A stretch of DNA of 64,000 nt, taken from positions 387,001-451,000 of the forward strand of contig NZ_CP011102.1 in the NCBI RefSeq assembly GCF_003534205.1. The letters are read 5' to 3'. Both the position numbers and the translations under genes were made by a program. This DNA comes from Listeria weihenstephanensis. Lineage in GTDB: Bacteria > Bacillota > Bacilli > Lactobacillales > Listeriaceae. Under the pieces are notes generated by a model. That model did not search any database. It saw only the letters and a program-made list of their open reading frames with translations, and had not been told where the DNA came from. Of this stretch, positions 1 to 10,052 are shown in pieces (positions within the stretch are counted from its first letter, which is position 1; the number at the start of each line of letters is the position of its first letter).

Positions 1-143
1 TTGCTGATGTGTCTAGTAAATCACTAGGATCTAACACACCAATCAACATGGTTCGTGCTACTTTTGACGGTATCAAACAACTTAAAAAAGCTGAAGATGT
101 TGCGAAATTACGCGGCAAAACAGTTGAAGAATTACTAGGATAA
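1..143 (+). CDS. rpsE: 30S ribosomal protein S5, C-terminal part
   Basis: Only the last 47 codons are inside the window (frame from base 3, stop at 141-143). The peptide contains [21 protein letters not shown], typical of the S5 C-terminus, which contacts S4 and S8 and helps control decoding accuracy. The next gene is rpmD, 16 bases downstream, as expected for the spc operon, and the AGGAGGG that serves rpmD begins at the stop codon. The gene is cut by the window edge and shows no sign of damage. Confidence 0.95.
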
Positions 144-159
144 GGAGGGAATAAACGTT

Positions 160-339
160 ATGGCGAAATTAGAAATCACTCTAAAACGTAGCTTAATCGG
201 ACGCCCTCAACCACAACGCAAAACAGTTCAAGCTCTAGGCTTGGGAAAAACTAATTCTGTTGTTGTAAAAGAAGATAATCCTGCAATTCGTGGGATGATC
301 ACTAAAGTTAGTCATTTAGTGGACGTTAAAGAAGTTTAA
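160..339 (+). CDS. rpmD: 50S ribosomal protein L30
   Basis: A 59-residue protein beginning [16 protein letters not shown], with the L30 core around residues 20-45 ([17 protein letters not shown]). This is the usual length for the bacterial short form of L30, a large-subunit protein near 5S rRNA. The start is fixed by AAGGAGGG about 9 bases upstream. It lies between rpsE and rplO, the standard spc-operon order, and is co-transcribed with them. Nothing unusual was noticed. Confidence 0.96.
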
Positions 340-390
340 GCTATTAATTATTAAAATGAATAAAATCGTAAATAGGAGGAGGTGCTTGAC

Positions 391-831
391 ATGAAACTTC
401 ACGAACTTAAACCTGCAGAAGGTTCTCGTAAAGAGCGTAATCGTGTTGGTCGTGGTATGAGTTCTGGTAACGGTAAAACATCAGGACGCGGTCACAAAGG
501 TCAAAAAGCACGTTCAGGTGGCGGTGTACGCCTAGGCTTTGAAGGTGGACAATTACCATTGTTCCGTCGTATTCCAAAACGTGGTTTCACAAACATCAAC
601 CGCAAAGAGTATGCTGTTGTGAACATTGATGTTTTAAATCGCTTTGAAGATGGTACAGAAGTAACACCTGAATTATTAATTGAAACAGGTATCGTTCGTA
701 ACGCAAAATCTGGAATTAAGATTTTGTCTGACGGCGCAATCGAGAAAAAACTTACAGTGAAAGCTAACAAATTCTCATCAGCTGCTAAAGAGGCTATCGA
801 GGCTGCTGGTGGAAAAACTGAGGTGATCTAA
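391..831 (+). CDS. rplO: 50S ribosomal protein L15
   Basis: A 146-residue protein beginning [20 protein letters not shown], with the Gly/Arg-rich extended N-terminus ([18 protein letters not shown]) that threads into 23S rRNA. The ATG at 391 is preferred over an upstream in-frame GTG at 382 because AGGAGGAGG at 374-382 sits 8 bases before the ATG and overlaps the GTG. The stop TAA overlaps the secY ATG by one base (TAATG), so the two genes are likely translationally coupled. Normal length for the family. Confidence 0.97.
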   Translation: MKLHELKPAEGSRKERNRVGRGMSSGNGKTSGRGHKGQKARSGGGVRLGFEGGQLPLFRRIPKRGFTNINRKEYAVVNIDVLNRFEDGTEVTPELLIETGIVRNAKSGIKILSDGAIEKKLTVKANKFSSAAKEAIEAAGGKTEVI

Positions 832-2132
832 TGTTTTCGACGTTGATCAATTTTTTCAGAGTTGCAGACATTCGTAAGAAAATCATGTTTACGTTAGCTA
901 TGCTTGTCATTTTCCGTATCGGGACTTTTATTCCGGTACCGGGAGTGGACGCAGCTACAATTCAAAAATCGATGGAAACAGGGATTCTAGGATTCTTGAA
1001 CACTTTCAATGGTGGTGCGCTGAAGAACTTCTCGATCTTCGCGATGGGTGTTATGCCTTACATTACCGCATCGATTATCGTGCAACTATTACAAATGGAT
1101 GTTGTGCCCAAACTTACTGAGTGGTCAAAACAAGGTGAGATGGGACGTAAGAAATCCAACCAATTGACGCGTTACTTAACGATTGGACTAGGGCTTGTCG
1201 AAGCATTCGGTATGGCTTTTGGTTTCAATAGATTGGCGGGTTCAGGCTTTATTATAAATCCTTCTATCCCTCAATACTTGGCAATTGCAGTTGTTCTTAC
1301 GACTGGTACAATGTTCCTGATGTGGTTAGGTGAACAAATTACTGTGAGTGGCGTTGGTAATGGTATTTCCATTATTATCTTTGCTGGTATCGTAGCTCGT
1401 ATTCCTGATGGCATACGCTCTCTCTACGTATCGCAAATTGAAGATGCTGGTGATCAGTTGTTCATGCGCGTTCTGATTCTTATCGCCATTGCCGTGGCAG
1501 TTTTAGCGATCATTGTGCTCGTTATTTACTTCCAACAAGCATTGCGTAAGATTCCAATTCAATACTCAAAACGTGTCGCTGGTGCAAAAACTGGTGGAGC
1601 GCAAGCAACGCATTTACCACTTAAACTTAACTCTGCTGGGGTTATACCGGTAATCTTTGCAAGTGCCTTTATCATTACACCGCAAACTATTTTGAGTTTT
1701 GCATTCGTTGACTCAACCAGCCAAGTTGTGAAAGTCTTAAAACAAATTTTTGACTATACGCAGCCGATTGGTATGTGTCTATACGTTGCCTTGATCATCG
1801 CATTTACTTACTTCTATGCGTTCATTCAAGTGAATCCTGAGAAAGTTGCAGATAACTTGAAGAAACAAGGTGGGTATATTCCAAGTAAACGTCCTGGTCG
1901 TGAAACACAAGAGTATCTTACTAGTGTGCTTTATCGTCTAACTTTTGTTGGTGCAATCTTCCTTTCTGTAGTAGCAATTATGCCTACAATTGGGGCGGCT
2001 GTATTCAACCTTCCGCAATCTATCGCCATTGGTGGTACGAGCTTGCTGATCGTTATCGGGGTAGCCCTTGATACAACAAAACAATTAGAAGGACAGCTTG
2101 TTAAACGAAATTACCGAGGATTTATCAAATAA
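831..2132 (+). CDS. secY: Preprotein translocase subunit SecY
   Basis: A 433-residue polytopic membrane protein, the channel-forming subunit of the SecYEG translocon. It shows the N-terminal start of TM1, the TM2/plug region (PYITASIIVQLLQMD) and cytosolic loops with the RRxTQ-like SKRPGRETQEYL near the C-terminus. Length and gene position (after rplO, before adk) are those of Firmicutes. It overlaps rplO by one base. It should insert and export the many signal-peptide and LPKTG proteins encoded later in this window. Confidence 0.97.
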   Translation: MFSTLINFFRVADIRKKIMFTLAMLVIFRIGTFIPVPGVDAATIQKSMETGILGFLNTFNGGALKNFSIFAMGVMPYITASIIVQLLQMDVVPKLTEWSKQGEMGRKKSNQLTRYLTIGLGLVEAFGMAFGFNRLAGSGFIINPSIPQYLAIAVVLTTGTMFLMWLGEQITVSGVGNGISIIIFAGIVARIPDGIRSLYVSQIEDAGDQLFMRVLILIAIAVAVLAIIVLVIYFQQALRKIPIQYSKRVAGAKTGGAQATHLPLKLNSAGVIPVIFASAFIITPQTILSFAFVDSTSQVVKVLKQIFDYTQPIGMCLYVALIIAFTYFYAFIQVNPEKVADNLKKQGGYIPSKRPGRETQEYLTSVLYRLTFVGAIFLSVVAIMPTIGAAVFNLPQSIAIGGTSLLIVIGVALDTTKQLEGQLVKRNYRGFIK

Positions 2133-2157
2133 ACACGTGGGTCGGCAGGAGGGTTAA

Positions 2158-2847
<690 letters not shown>

Positions 2848-2883
2848 GAAATCATCGCTTATTTTACAGTCGGTACCTATGTA

Positions 2884-2912
2884 GTGCAAAATGTTTTGTT
2901 TTGTAGTATAAT
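2884..2912 (+). promoter_or_regulatory. Candidate promoter of the infA-rplQ operon
   Basis: A perfect -10 box TATAAT lies at 2907-2912, about 320 bases before infA. No good -35 is present at 17-18 bases; the best hexamer near 2884 is poor. Its position in the only gap between adk and infA makes it the likely start of an alpha-operon transcript, with read-through from secY-adk also possible. Confidence 0.5.
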
Positions 2913-3229
2913 GGGTAATTGGCAGTGCAATGAGTAACAACTATGCGAAACATGATGAACGAGAGATTGTCTGAAGATCATCTGGATAAATAGGAATGCT
3001 ACTGGAAATAGTGATATGAAGGCGTTCGAACTCGAGCCAGATGCACTTGTACTTCCATTTTTGCGGGACCGTACTTTTACCGATTGTCTGACGATGTATA
3101 AAATTAATTCCTTGTCGTGGGGAACAATTTTGGTATGTCTAGCGTTTTTTCATGTAATAAAATTTTACGCGAAAAGAAATGGCAGACCTGTAAATGGTCC
3201 AGTTAAAAAGAGTAAGGAGGTAGCAACTT
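2913..3229 (+). other. Long untranslated leader of infA, possibly structured
   Basis: About 317 bases without a convincing gene. An inverted repeat CATCTGG (2979-2985) / CCAGATG (3037-3043) encloses a 51-base loop that contains the self-complementary GTTCGAAC. An open frame from 3016 runs 56 bases into infA in another frame and has no ribosome site, so I do not call it a gene. The real infA ribosome site, AAGGAGG, is at the end of this segment. Confidence 0.45.
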
Positions 3230-3448
3230 ATGGCAAAAGAAGATGTAATCGAAGTGGAAGGTACAGTGGAAGACACATTGCCTAACGCGATGTTCAAAGT
3301 TGTACTAGAAAATGGTCATACTGTTTTAGCTACAGTTTCTGGCAAAATCCGTATGCACTATATTCGTATTTTACCAGGTGATAAAGTAACGGTGGAACTT
3401 TCCCCGTATGACTTGACACGTGGCAGAATCACTTACCGTTTTAAATAA
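3230..3448 (+). CDS. infA: Translation initiation factor IF-1
   Basis: A 72-residue single S1/OB-fold protein ([19 protein letters not shown]..., ending RGRITYRFK), the canonical IF-1 length and ends. It binds the ribosomal A site during initiation. AAGGAGG sits about 7 bases before the ATG. It begins the infA-rpmJ-rpsM-rpsK-rpoA-rplQ run after a roughly 380-base gap, so it is probably the first gene of a separate transcript. Confidence 0.97.
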   Translation: MAKEDVIEVEGTVEDTLPNAMFKVVLENGHTVLATVSGKIRMHYIRILPGDKVTVELSPYDLTRGRITYRFK

Positions 3449-3531
3449 GAAATTATCGGAAATGAAATTATATACCGGTCTGGTTCGCCAGCTATTTTTC
3501 AATCGGTTTATAGAGACATTTTCTCTAGTAA

Positions 3532-3663
<132 letters not shown>

Positions 3664-3681
3664 GAGGAGGTGCTTTTATAA

Positions 3682-4047
3682 ATGGCACGTATTGCAGGTG
3701 TTGATGTTCCGCGCGAAAAGCGTATCGTAATATCTTTGACTTACATCTATGGTATCGGTAACCAAACGGCTAAAGATGTATTAAAAGAAGCAGGTGTTTC
3801 TGAAAATACTCGTACTCGTGATTTGACTGAAGAAGAACTTGGTAAAATCCGTGAACTAGTTGACAAAATTAAGGTTGAGGGTGATCTTCGTCGTGAAGTG
3901 AACTTGAATATCAAACGTTTGATCGAAATCGGTTCTTATCGTGGCATGCGTCATCGTCGTGGTCTACCAGTTCGTGGACAAAACACGAAGAATAACGCAC
4001 GTACTCGTAAAGGCCCATTAAAAACGGTCGCAGGTAAGAAGAAATAA
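3682..4047 (+). CDS. rpsM: 30S ribosomal protein S13
   Basis: A 121-residue head-domain protein beginning [14 protein letters not shown], with the helix-two-turn-helix core and a basic C-terminal tail ([14 protein letters not shown]) that reaches the P-site tRNA. Its length equals the family norm. It starts 18 bases after rpmJ behind AGGAGGTG and is followed by rpsK after 30 bases. No irregularities seen. Confidence 0.97.
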   Translation: MARIAGVDVPREKRIVISLTYIYGIGNQTAKDVLKEAGVSENTRTRDLTEEELGKIRELVDKIKVEGDLRREVNLNIKRLIEIGSYRGMRHRRGLPVRGQNTKNNARTRKGPLKTVAGKKK

Positions 4048-4077
4048 TTATTAGTAAGTAAAGGAGGTAGTTTGTGA

Positions 4078-4467
4078 ATGGTACGTAAAACTAATACTCG
4101 TAAACGTCGTGTGAAAAAGAATATCGAAGCTGGTATTGCACACATTCGTTCTACATTCAATAATACAATTGTAACGATTACTGACATGCACGGTAATGCA
4201 GTAGCATGGTCAAGTGCTGGAGCTTTAGGCTTTAAAGGCGCTCGTAAATCAACACCTTTCGCGGCGCAATTAGCGGCTGAAACGTGTGCAAAAGCTGCAC
4301 AAGAACATGGTTTGAAAACTTTGGAAGTAACAGTTAAAGGACCAGGTTCAGGTCGTGAAGCAGCGATTCGTGCTCTTCAAGCTGCAGGTCTTGATGTAAC
4401 TGCTATTAAAGATGTAACTCCAGTTCCTCATAACGGATGTCGTCCTCCAAAACGTCGTCGTGTCTAA
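4078..4467 (+). CDS. rpsK: 30S ribosomal protein S11
   Basis: A 129-residue platform protein of the small subunit. The motif [18 protein letters not shown] and the C-terminal [11 protein letters not shown] are characteristic. The ATG at 4078 is preceded by AAGGAGG about 12 bases upstream. It lies between rpsM and rpoA in the conserved alpha operon, and its C-terminal tail contacts the Shine-Dalgarno/anti-Shine-Dalgarno helix. Confidence 0.97.
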   Translation: MVRKTNTRKRRVKKNIEAGIAHIRSTFNNTIVTITDMHGNAVAWSSAGALGFKGARKSTPFAAQLAAETCAKAAQEHGLKTLEVTVKGPGSGREAAIRALQAAGLDVTAIKDVTPVPHNGCRPPKRRRV

Positions 4468-4561
4468 GTAGTCGTATTTTGTTCGCAACTTTGAACTATT
4501 GTCACGAGATTCTTCATAGGGATCTTAGCCAAAGAGACGTTTTGAAGGAGGGTAAATTTGA

Positions 4562-5506
4562 ATGATCGAAATTGAAAAACCGAAAATCGAGACGATTGAG
4601 ATCAGCGATGATGCCAAGTATGGAAAGTTTGTTGTAGAGCCACTAGAGCGTGGATATGGTACAACTTTGGGTAACTCCTTACGTCGTATTCTGTTATCTT
4701 CTCTTCCTGGTGCTGCAGTAACGTCTATCCAGATCGATGGAGCGTTACATGAGTTTTCTGTAATCGAAGGTGTAGTAGAAGATGTAACTAGCATGATTTT
4801 AAATATCAAGAAACTTGCACTTAAAGTGTATGCCGAAGATGATAAAACTTTGGAAATTGATATGCAAGGCCCAGGAGTCGTAACTGCTGGCGATATTAAC
4901 TACGATAGCGATGTTGAAATTCTGAATCCAGATCTTCATATTGCCACTCTTAGTGATAACGCAAAATTCCATGTACGCCTTAATGCGGCACGTGGTCGTG
5001 GTTATACACCTGCGGATCAAAATAAACGTGAAAACATGCCAATCGGTGTACTTCCAGTTGACTCGATTTTTAGCCCGGTTATCCGTGTTAACTATCAAGT
5101 GGAAACAACACGTGTTGGACAATCCACGAATTATGACAAGCTTACTTTTGACGTTTTAACAGACGGAAGTATTAGCCCTGAAGAAGCTGTTTCCTTGGGA
5201 GCAAAAATTCTTACAGAGCATTTAAATATTTTTGTTGATTTAACAGATGAAGCTCAAAAAGCGGAAATCATGATTGAAAAAGAAGAAAGCCATAAAGAGA
5301 AAGTGCTTGAAATGACAATTGAAGAATTGGACTTATCTGTTCGTTCTTACAACTGTTTGAAACGCGCTGGAATCAATACAGTACAGGAATTAGCTGACAA
5401 ATCTGAGGATGATATGATGAAAGTTCGTAACTTGGGTCGTAAATCTTTAGAAGAAGTTAAAGTGAAACTGTCTGATCTTGGCTTAGGTTTACGAAACGAA
5501 AATTAA
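4562..5506 (+). CDS. rpoA: RNA polymerase subunit alpha
   Basis: A 314-residue protein with the N-terminal assembly domain (about residues 1-230, containing [20 protein letters not shown] for dimerisation and beta contact) and the C-terminal DNA-binding domain (about 245-310, including [20 protein letters not shown] and [11 protein letters not shown]) that contacts UP elements and activators. Normal length for Bacillota. It is preceded by GAAGGAGGG and followed by rplQ after 27 bases. Confidence 0.98.
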   Translation: MIEIEKPKIETIEISDDAKYGKFVVEPLERGYGTTLGNSLRRILLSSLPGAAVTSIQIDGALHEFSVIEGVVEDVTSMILNIKKLALKVYAEDDKTLEIDMQGPGVVTAGDINYDSDVEILNPDLHIATLSDNAKFHVRLNAARGRGYTPADQNKRENMPIGVLPVDSIFSPVIRVNYQVETTRVGQSTNYDKLTFDVLTDGSISPEEAVSLGAKILTEHLNIFVDLTDEAQKAEIMIEKEESHKEKVLEMTIEELDLSVRSYNCLKRAGINTVQELADKSEDDMMKVRNLGRKSLEEVKVKLSDLGLGLRNEN

Positions 5507-5533
5507 TTTTTACTTTGTGAAGGAGGGAAATCC

Positions 5534-5941
5534 ATGGGTTACAGAAAATTAGGTCGTACTAAATCGCAACGTAAAGCATTGCTACGTGATCTAGCGACTG
5601 ATTTAATCGTTTTCGAACGTATCGAAACAACTGAAGCGAAAGCTAAAGAGATTCGTTCTGTCGTTGAAAAATTGATCACTTCTGGTAAAAAAGGAGACTT
5701 GCATTCTCGTCGTCAAGCAGCTGCTTTTGTACGTCACGAAGTTGTTAACGTGGTACAAAAAGAAGTGAAAGATAAAGATGGTAATACTGTGACAAAAAAT
5801 CGTCCAGTTTACGCTTTACAAAAATTATTTGATGATGTTGCTCCACGTTACGCGGAACGTCAAGGCGGATACACTCGTATCATGAAAAAAGGTCCTCGTC
5901 GCGGTGATGGCGCACCAATGGTTATCATTGAATTAGTATAA
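5534..5941 (+). CDS. rplQ: 50S ribosomal protein L17
   Basis: A 135-residue protein starting [21 protein letters not shown] and ending [12 protein letters not shown], the standard ends of L17, which sits near the peptide exit tunnel. GAAGGAGGG lies about 7 bases before the ATG. It is the last gene of the alpha operon here; a terminator follows within 60 bases, so the ecf/cbi genes that follow in Bacillus are not adjacent. Confidence 0.97.
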   Translation: MGYRKLGRTKSQRKALLRDLATDLIVFERIETTEAKAKEIRSVVEKLITSGKKGDLHSRRQAAAFVRHEVVNVVQKEVKDKDGNTVTKNRPVYALQKLFDDVAPRYAERQGGYTRIMKKGPRRGDGAPMVIIELV

Positions 5942-5996
5942 TTCATGTGTTAAAGCAAGTGGAGTGTTATGATAGAGCGGTTCGCCGTCTTTGTCT

Positions 5997-6054
5997 AGCT
6001 CTGTGTGTCTTCTCTCTCGCAAAAAGTGTGGAGAGAAGCGCAGGCTTTTTTTTG
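5997..6054 (+). terminator. Intrinsic terminator of the ribosomal operon
   Basis: CTTCTCTC and GAGAGAAG form an 8-bp stem that extends with one bulge and G-U pairs (AGCTCTGTG against CGCAGGCT), directly followed by eight T. It ends the infA-rplQ transcript. Confidence 0.8.
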
Positions 6055-6056
6055 TT

Positions 6057-6083
6057 GTGAATCAAGGGGCAACCCTTATTCAC
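6057..6083 (+). repeat. Hairpin element, copy A (GTGAATC family)
   Basis: GTGAATCAAGGG, loop GCAA, CCCTTATTCAC: an 11-bp stem with one bulged C, immediately after the terminator T-run. The same arrangement (hairpin, T-run, GT[C/T], GTGAATCAAG-hairpin) recurs at 14741-14813 with compensating base changes, so the fold appears conserved. No function is known to me. Confidence 0.55.
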
Positions 6084-6132
6084 TGTTACATAACGTAGAG
6101 ATCGATCGCGAACTTTATGAATGACATGATAC

Positions 6133-6166
6133 AAAAAAGCTAATCGTTTATGCGGTTAGCTTTTTT
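6133..6166. terminator. Bidirectional hairpin terminator
   Basis: AAAAAAGCTAATCG pairs with CGGTTAGCTTTTTT around a 6-base loop (one G-U). It has T-runs on both strands and separates the ribosomal operon from the VIT gene. Confidence 0.8.
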
Positions 6167-6184
6167 GTATGCGCTGGGATCAAT

Positions 6185-6214
6185 TTGTATAGTATGGGGC
6201 ACTTCCTGTATAAT
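6185..6214 (+). promoter_or_regulatory. Candidate promoter of the VIT-family gene
   Basis: TTGTAT at 6185-6190 and TATAAT at 6209-6214, with an 18-base spacer, 24 bases before the chosen start codon. Confidence 0.6.
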
Positions 6215-6237
6215 TGGGGAAGGACGGAGATGACGTT

Positions 6238-6915
6238 ATGCGGAGTTCAACAATGAATCAGAAGTTAAATATTTTGCGGGCAGGTGTTCTTGGTGCGAAC
6301 GACGGGATTGTTTCGGTAGCTGGAATCGTGATTGGAATTGCTGGTGCGACAACGGATATAGGGACTATTTTTATAGGGGGAATTGCTGGGCTTATAGCTG
6401 GTGCGCTTTCTATGGCTGGTGGAGAATATGTGTCTGTTAGTACGCAGAAGGATACGGAAGAAGCAGTCATCAATAAGGAAAAATTAGAGTTAACGAATGA
6501 TTATCAAGGGGAAATTGAGGAACTTGCGGGTATTTATAAGGAGAAGGGATTATCAGATCGTTTGGCAAAGGAAGTTGCAACGAAGCTGATGGAAAAGGAT
6601 GCATTGGCGGCACATTCGGAGGCAGAGCTTGGCTTGAAATTGAATGATTTTGCGAATCCTTGGCAGGCAGCGTTATCTTCTTTGGTTTCTTTTACAGTTG
6701 GGGCGATCTTGCCATTATTGGCGATTTTACTTTTACCGGCGGGGATTCGGATTTGGATGACGTTTGTCGTTGTCTTGCTGGCACTTGCTTTGACGGGTTA
6801 TGTTAGTGCTTATTTGGGCGAGGCGCCAAAGCGAAATGCGGTTTTGCGGAATATGGTTGTTGGAATGCTGACGATGCTTGTGACGTATGGCGTTGGGACG
6901 CTGGTTGGTGCTTGA
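6238..6915 (+). CDS. VIT/CCC1-family transporter-like membrane protein
   Basis: A 225-residue protein of the vacuolar iron transporter (VIT1/CCC1) family, whose members move Fe2+ or Mn2+. The first half has the family signature GANDGIVSVAGIVIGIAGA and the second helix pair SMAGGEYVSVSTQKD; a soluble segment (about 90-140) and three C-terminal helices follow. The ATG at 6238 is chosen over a TTG at 6214 because GGAGA lies 8 bases before it and conservation starts there. It has its own promoter and stands alone; its end is 2 bases from the end of the convergent LysR gene. The ion cannot be told from sequence. Confidence 0.85.
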   Translation: MRSSTMNQKLNILRAGVLGANDGIVSVAGIVIGIAGATTDIGTIFIGGIAGLIAGALSMAGGEYVSVSTQKDTEEAVINKEKLELTNDYQGEIEELAGIYKEKGLSDRLAKEVATKLMEKDALAAHSEAELGLKLNDFANPWQAALSSLVSFTVGAILPLLAILLLPAGIRIWMTFVVVLLALALTGYVSAYLGEAPKRNAVLRNMVVGMLTMLVTYGVGTLVGA

Positions 6916-6916
6916 G

Positions 6917-7822
6917 TTATAAACGGTGATTCTGTTCTAGGTAATGTTTGCGTGCGTAGGAAATTGCAAAATCTTGAAACGCTTTCACAGCGGGTGGTAG
7001 GTAGTGATTTTTAAGGGTGGTAATATAGATGAATCGCTGATGTGCGGGCTCGGTGATGGTTAGGATCGCGACGGGATAGTGAGTGAGTGTGGAGATTCTT
7101 GGGATGACGGCGATGCCCTGGTTTGCTGCGACGAGTCCTGCAAGTGCGGAATCTTCTTCTACTTCAAATTTGATATTAGGTGTGATGTTGACCTCGCGAA
7201 ATAGGCTGTCGATGAGAGGCCGCACGCCACTACTTGCGCTAAATGAGATGAATGGATAGTCTTGTGTATCTTTTAAGTTTATGGTCGATTTATGGGCTAG
7301 TGGGTGGTCCAGCGGAACAATGACGACCAGCTCTTCTTCGACAATGGGAATGAACTCCACGTCGGTTGTATCGGTGACCATGGAGCAAAGTGCAATATCG
7401 TATTTTTCCTCTTTCAGACCTTGAATGAGGTTATTTGTCGTGCCTTGTTGTAGGGAAAAAGTGATGTCGGGCTCTATTTTGGCAAATTCGCGAATCAGTG
7501 TTGGGACGAAGTGGGCGCCAAGTGTGTAGATGAAAGCTAGATCAACAACGCCTCCGGTTGCACTTGTTAATTTTCGGAGTTGCTCTTCGCCGCGTTCGAG
7601 TTCTGCGAGTGAGTTTGTGACGTAAGGTAGGAAAAAGCGTCCGTATTTTGTTAGTTTGACGTTGCGGCCTTGTTTTTCGAAGAGATAGGTGTTCAGGTCT
7701 TTTTCTAGTTCGGAAATGGCGTGGCTGAGACTTGGTTGTGAAATTCCGAGTTCGGCGGCTGCTTGGGTGTAGTGTTCTAACTTTGCGAGTGTGCGGAAAT
7801 AGTGAAGTTGGCGTAGGTTCAT
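6917..7822 (-). CDS. LysR-family regulator, QuiR-like
   Basis: A 301-residue LysR-type regulator. The N-terminal winged HTH covers about residues 1-60 (MNLRQLHYFRTLAKLEHYTQ, AAAELGISQPSLSHAISELE), then a linker helix and a substrate-binding domain (about 90-295). It is divergent from the oxidoreductase/shikimate operon, the usual layout for a LysR regulator and its target, and the intergenic region holds a T-N11-A box. By synteny it resembles the shikimate-responsive QuiR of L. monocytogenes; the effector here is inferred. Its 3' end nearly abuts the VIT gene. Confidence 0.88.
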   Translation of the reverse strand: MNLRQLHYFRTLAKLEHYTQAAAELGISQPSLSHAISELEKDLNTYLFEKQGRNVKLTKYGRFFLPYVTNSLAELERGEEQLRKLTSATGGVVDLAFIYTLGAHFVPTLIREFAKIEPDITFSLQQGTTNNLIQGLKEEKYDIALCSMVTDTTDVEFIPIVEEELVVIVPLDHPLAHKSTINLKDTQDYPFISFSASSGVRPLIDSLFREVNITPNIKFEVEEDSALAGLVAANQGIAVIPRISTLTHYPVAILTITEPAHQRFIYITTLKNHYLPPAVKAFQDFAISYARKHYLEQNHRL

Positions 7823-7857
7823 GTGTTCTCCTCTTTTCTATGGGTGTGATGGAAGCT

Positions 7858-7907
7858 ATAGATAAAAACTATGAATGAAGCTGAAAAAAAGTATTGGATA
7901 TCGATAT
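7858..7907 (+). promoter_or_regulatory. LysR operator candidates upstream of the shikimate operon
   Basis: ATAG-N7-CTAT at 7858-7872 is a textbook T-N11-A LysR box. A second perfect palindrome, ATATCGATAT, lies at 7898-7907, inside the spacer of the presumed promoter (TTGGAT 7894-7899, TATAAT 7919-7924, spacer 19). The long spacer suits an activated promoter. Confidence 0.55.
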
Positions 7908-8060
7908 GATGCTGCGTTTATAATAAGAGTATAGACACGCGACATGTTTTATGTGAAAAGTATAACATGGATTCGTGACAATAACAATTTGGAATATTCA
8001 CTTGGCGCGCATGAGAAGATTTCCAACAAAGACAGATGGATTTGTAAAGGAGTCTCAAAA

Positions 8061-10052
8061 ATGAAGAAGTATCAGCATTTATTTTCACCTCTAACAGTTA
8101 AGCGGATGACGCTCAAGAATCGTGTTGTCATGCCTCCTATGGGTACGAATTTTGCGGGGCCGGATGGTTCGATGCAAGAGAAACATATTAAATATTATGA
8201 GCAGCGGGCAAAAGGTGGAACGGGCCTGATTGTTGTTGAGAATGCGGCGGTCGAGTATCCACTTGGTTCGAATGGGACGACGCAGATTAGGATTGATCAT
8301 GATAGCTTTATTCCTGGAATGTATCAGTTGACGGAGCGATTACACAATTATGGTGCGTGTGTCGCGTTACAGATTAATCATTCGGGAGCTTCGGCGGTTG
8401 CGGAACGTATTGGGATGCAAGCTGTTTCGGCATCTGATATTCCTTCTAAGAAAGGTGGCGGGATTCCTCGTCCGCTAGAACAGGAAGAAATATTGGATAT
8501 TGTGAAGTATTATGGGAAGGCTGCTAAACGTGTGCAAATGGCTGGGTTTGACGCTGTTGAGATTCATGCGGGGCATTCTTACTTGATTTGTCAGTTTCTA
8601 TCGCCGCTTTATAACAAGCGGACGGATGAGTTTGGTGGTAGCATGGAAAATCGGACGCGTTTTGCACGGATGATTATTGATGAGGTGAGGGCGCAAGTTG
8701 GCCCATTTTTCCCGATTATGTTACGTGTGAGTGCGGATGAGTTTGTGAAGGGCGGTAATACGCTTGATGACACGCTTGCACTGCTCGAATTTTTGAATGA
8801 CGAGGTGGATATTTTCAATGTTTCTGCTGGGGTCAATGATTCGTTGCAGTATCAGATTGATAAAATGAATTTGGCGGATGGATGGCGTTCTTATATGGCG
8901 AAGGCTGTGAAGGATAAGTTCGGAAAGCCGACGATGACGACGGGGAATATTCGTAATCCTGATGTTGCTGAGAAATTGGTAGCGGATGGTGAGGCGGATT
9001 TGATCGGTATGGGTCGTGGTCTGATCGCGGAACCTAAGTGGGTCGAGAAGGTGGCATCGGGAAATGAAGCGATGTTGCGTAAGTGTATTTCGTGTAATAT
9101 TGGTTGCGCGGGGCATCGGATTGCGCTGAATCGGCCGATCTGCTGTACGATTAATCCGGATTTGATAAACGAGGATGCTTATTTGGAAAATCGCGTGAAC
9201 AAACAGACGAATGTTGTGGTCATTGGTGGTGGAACGGCTGGGCTTGAGGCGGCTTGTACGGCGGCTGAGGTTGGATGCCAGGTGACACTATTTGAAGGAC
9301 GAGATTATCTTGGTGGGTTGGCTCGTGATATTTCCTTTTTGCCTGATAAGGAACGGATTGGCGATTTTCCGGATTATCTGATAGAGCGAAGTCGTCGCTT
9401 GAAAAATTTGGTGACGTTGACGGGTGTGAAAGCGGACATTGCGACGCTTGATCATTATAAGCCGGATATCGTTGTGAATGCGACGGGATCGAAGCCAATT
9501 TTGCCACCGATTGCGGGATTGCTTGAAAATGTTGATAAATCAGGTGGTAAAGTGAAGTCGATTTCTGGTATGATTGCAGGGTTAGATGGATTTACTGATT
9601 TCGCTGACAAAAAGATTGTGGTTGTTGGTGGCGGAGCGGTTGGCTTGGATGTTGTTGAATTCTTCGCGGAACGTGGAGCGGCGGTGACAATTATTGAACG
9701 GTTGCCTGCGCTTGGCCAGGATTTGGATATGATCACGCGCTTGTCGATGATGCAAATGATTGATGATGAATCGGTGAGTGTGCGTCTGAATACTTCGTTG
9801 ATGGAAGTTGGCGAATCGCATTTTAAAGTTTCCTTTGAAGATGTGGAGGAACAGCTAGATTTTGATTATGGTTTTGTTTGTCTCGGTATGAGGCCAGAGA
9901 AACCAGATCTAAGTGAACTTGAGAATTATTATGTGGAACAAGGCGTGGAGGTTGTGAATATTGGCGACAGTCGCGCGACGAGAAAGATACTGGATGGTGT
10001 TCGTGAGGGTAGGAATATTCTTAAGACGCTAGTAAAAATAGGTTCATTATAA
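8061..10052 (+). CDS. Old-yellow-enzyme-type NADH:flavin oxidoreductase (Fe-S/FAD)
   Basis: A 663-residue protein of the 2,4-dienoyl-CoA reductase/BaiCD/FldZ type: an N-terminal TIM barrel binding FMN (about 1-330), a 4Fe-4S site at Cys342, Cys345, Cys349 and Cys361, and a C-terminal FAD/NAD(P) module with two dinucleotide motifs (GGGTAGLEAA, GGGAVGLDVVEF). Such enzymes reduce activated C=C bonds. The ATG at 8061 follows AAAGGAG; upstream in-frame codons from 7944 lie in the promoter region and are excluded. As first gene of the shikimate/quinate block it may act on a cyclohexene or enoate intermediate, which is inference. Confidence 0.88.
   Translation: MKKYQHLFSPLTVKRMTLKNRVVMPPMGTNFAGPDGSMQEKHIKYYEQRAKGGTGLIVVENAAVEYPLGSNGTTQIRIDHDSFIPGMYQLTERLHNYGACVALQINHSGASAVAERIGMQAVSASDIPSKKGGGIPRPLEQEEILDIVKYYGKAAKRVQMAGFDAVEIHAGHSYLICQFLSPLYNKRTDEFGGSMENRTRFARMIIDEVRAQVGPFFPIMLRVSADEFVKGGNTLDDTLALLEFLNDEVDIFNVSAGVNDSLQYQIDKMNLADGWRSYMAKAVKDKFGKPTMTTGNIRNPDVAEKLVADGEADLIGMGRGLIAEPKWVEKVASGNEAMLRKCISCNIGCAGHRIALNRPICCTINPDLINEDAYLENRVNKQTNVVVIGGGTAGLEAACTAAEVGCQVTLFEGRDYLGGLARDISFLPDKERIGDFPDYLIERSRRLKNLVTLTGVKADIATLDHYKPDIVVNATGSKPILPPIAGLLENVDKSGGKVKSISGMIAGLDGFTDFADKKIVVVGGGAVGLDVVEFFAERGAAVTIIERLPALGQDLDMITRLSMMQMIDDESVSVRLNTSLMEVGESHFKVSFEDVEEQLDFDYGFVCLGMRPEKPDLSELENYYVEQGVEVVNIGDSRATRKILDGVREGRNILKTLVKIGSL

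Noticed and set aside
2951..2992. Short ORF MMNERLSEDHLDK in the infA leader
   Set aside because: No ribosome site upstream, and the CATCTGG arm of the inverted repeat explains part of its sequence.
3016..3285. 89-codon open frame between adk and infA
   Set aside because: It overlaps infA by 56 bases in another frame, has no spaced ribosome site and resembles no family; the region is better read as a leader.
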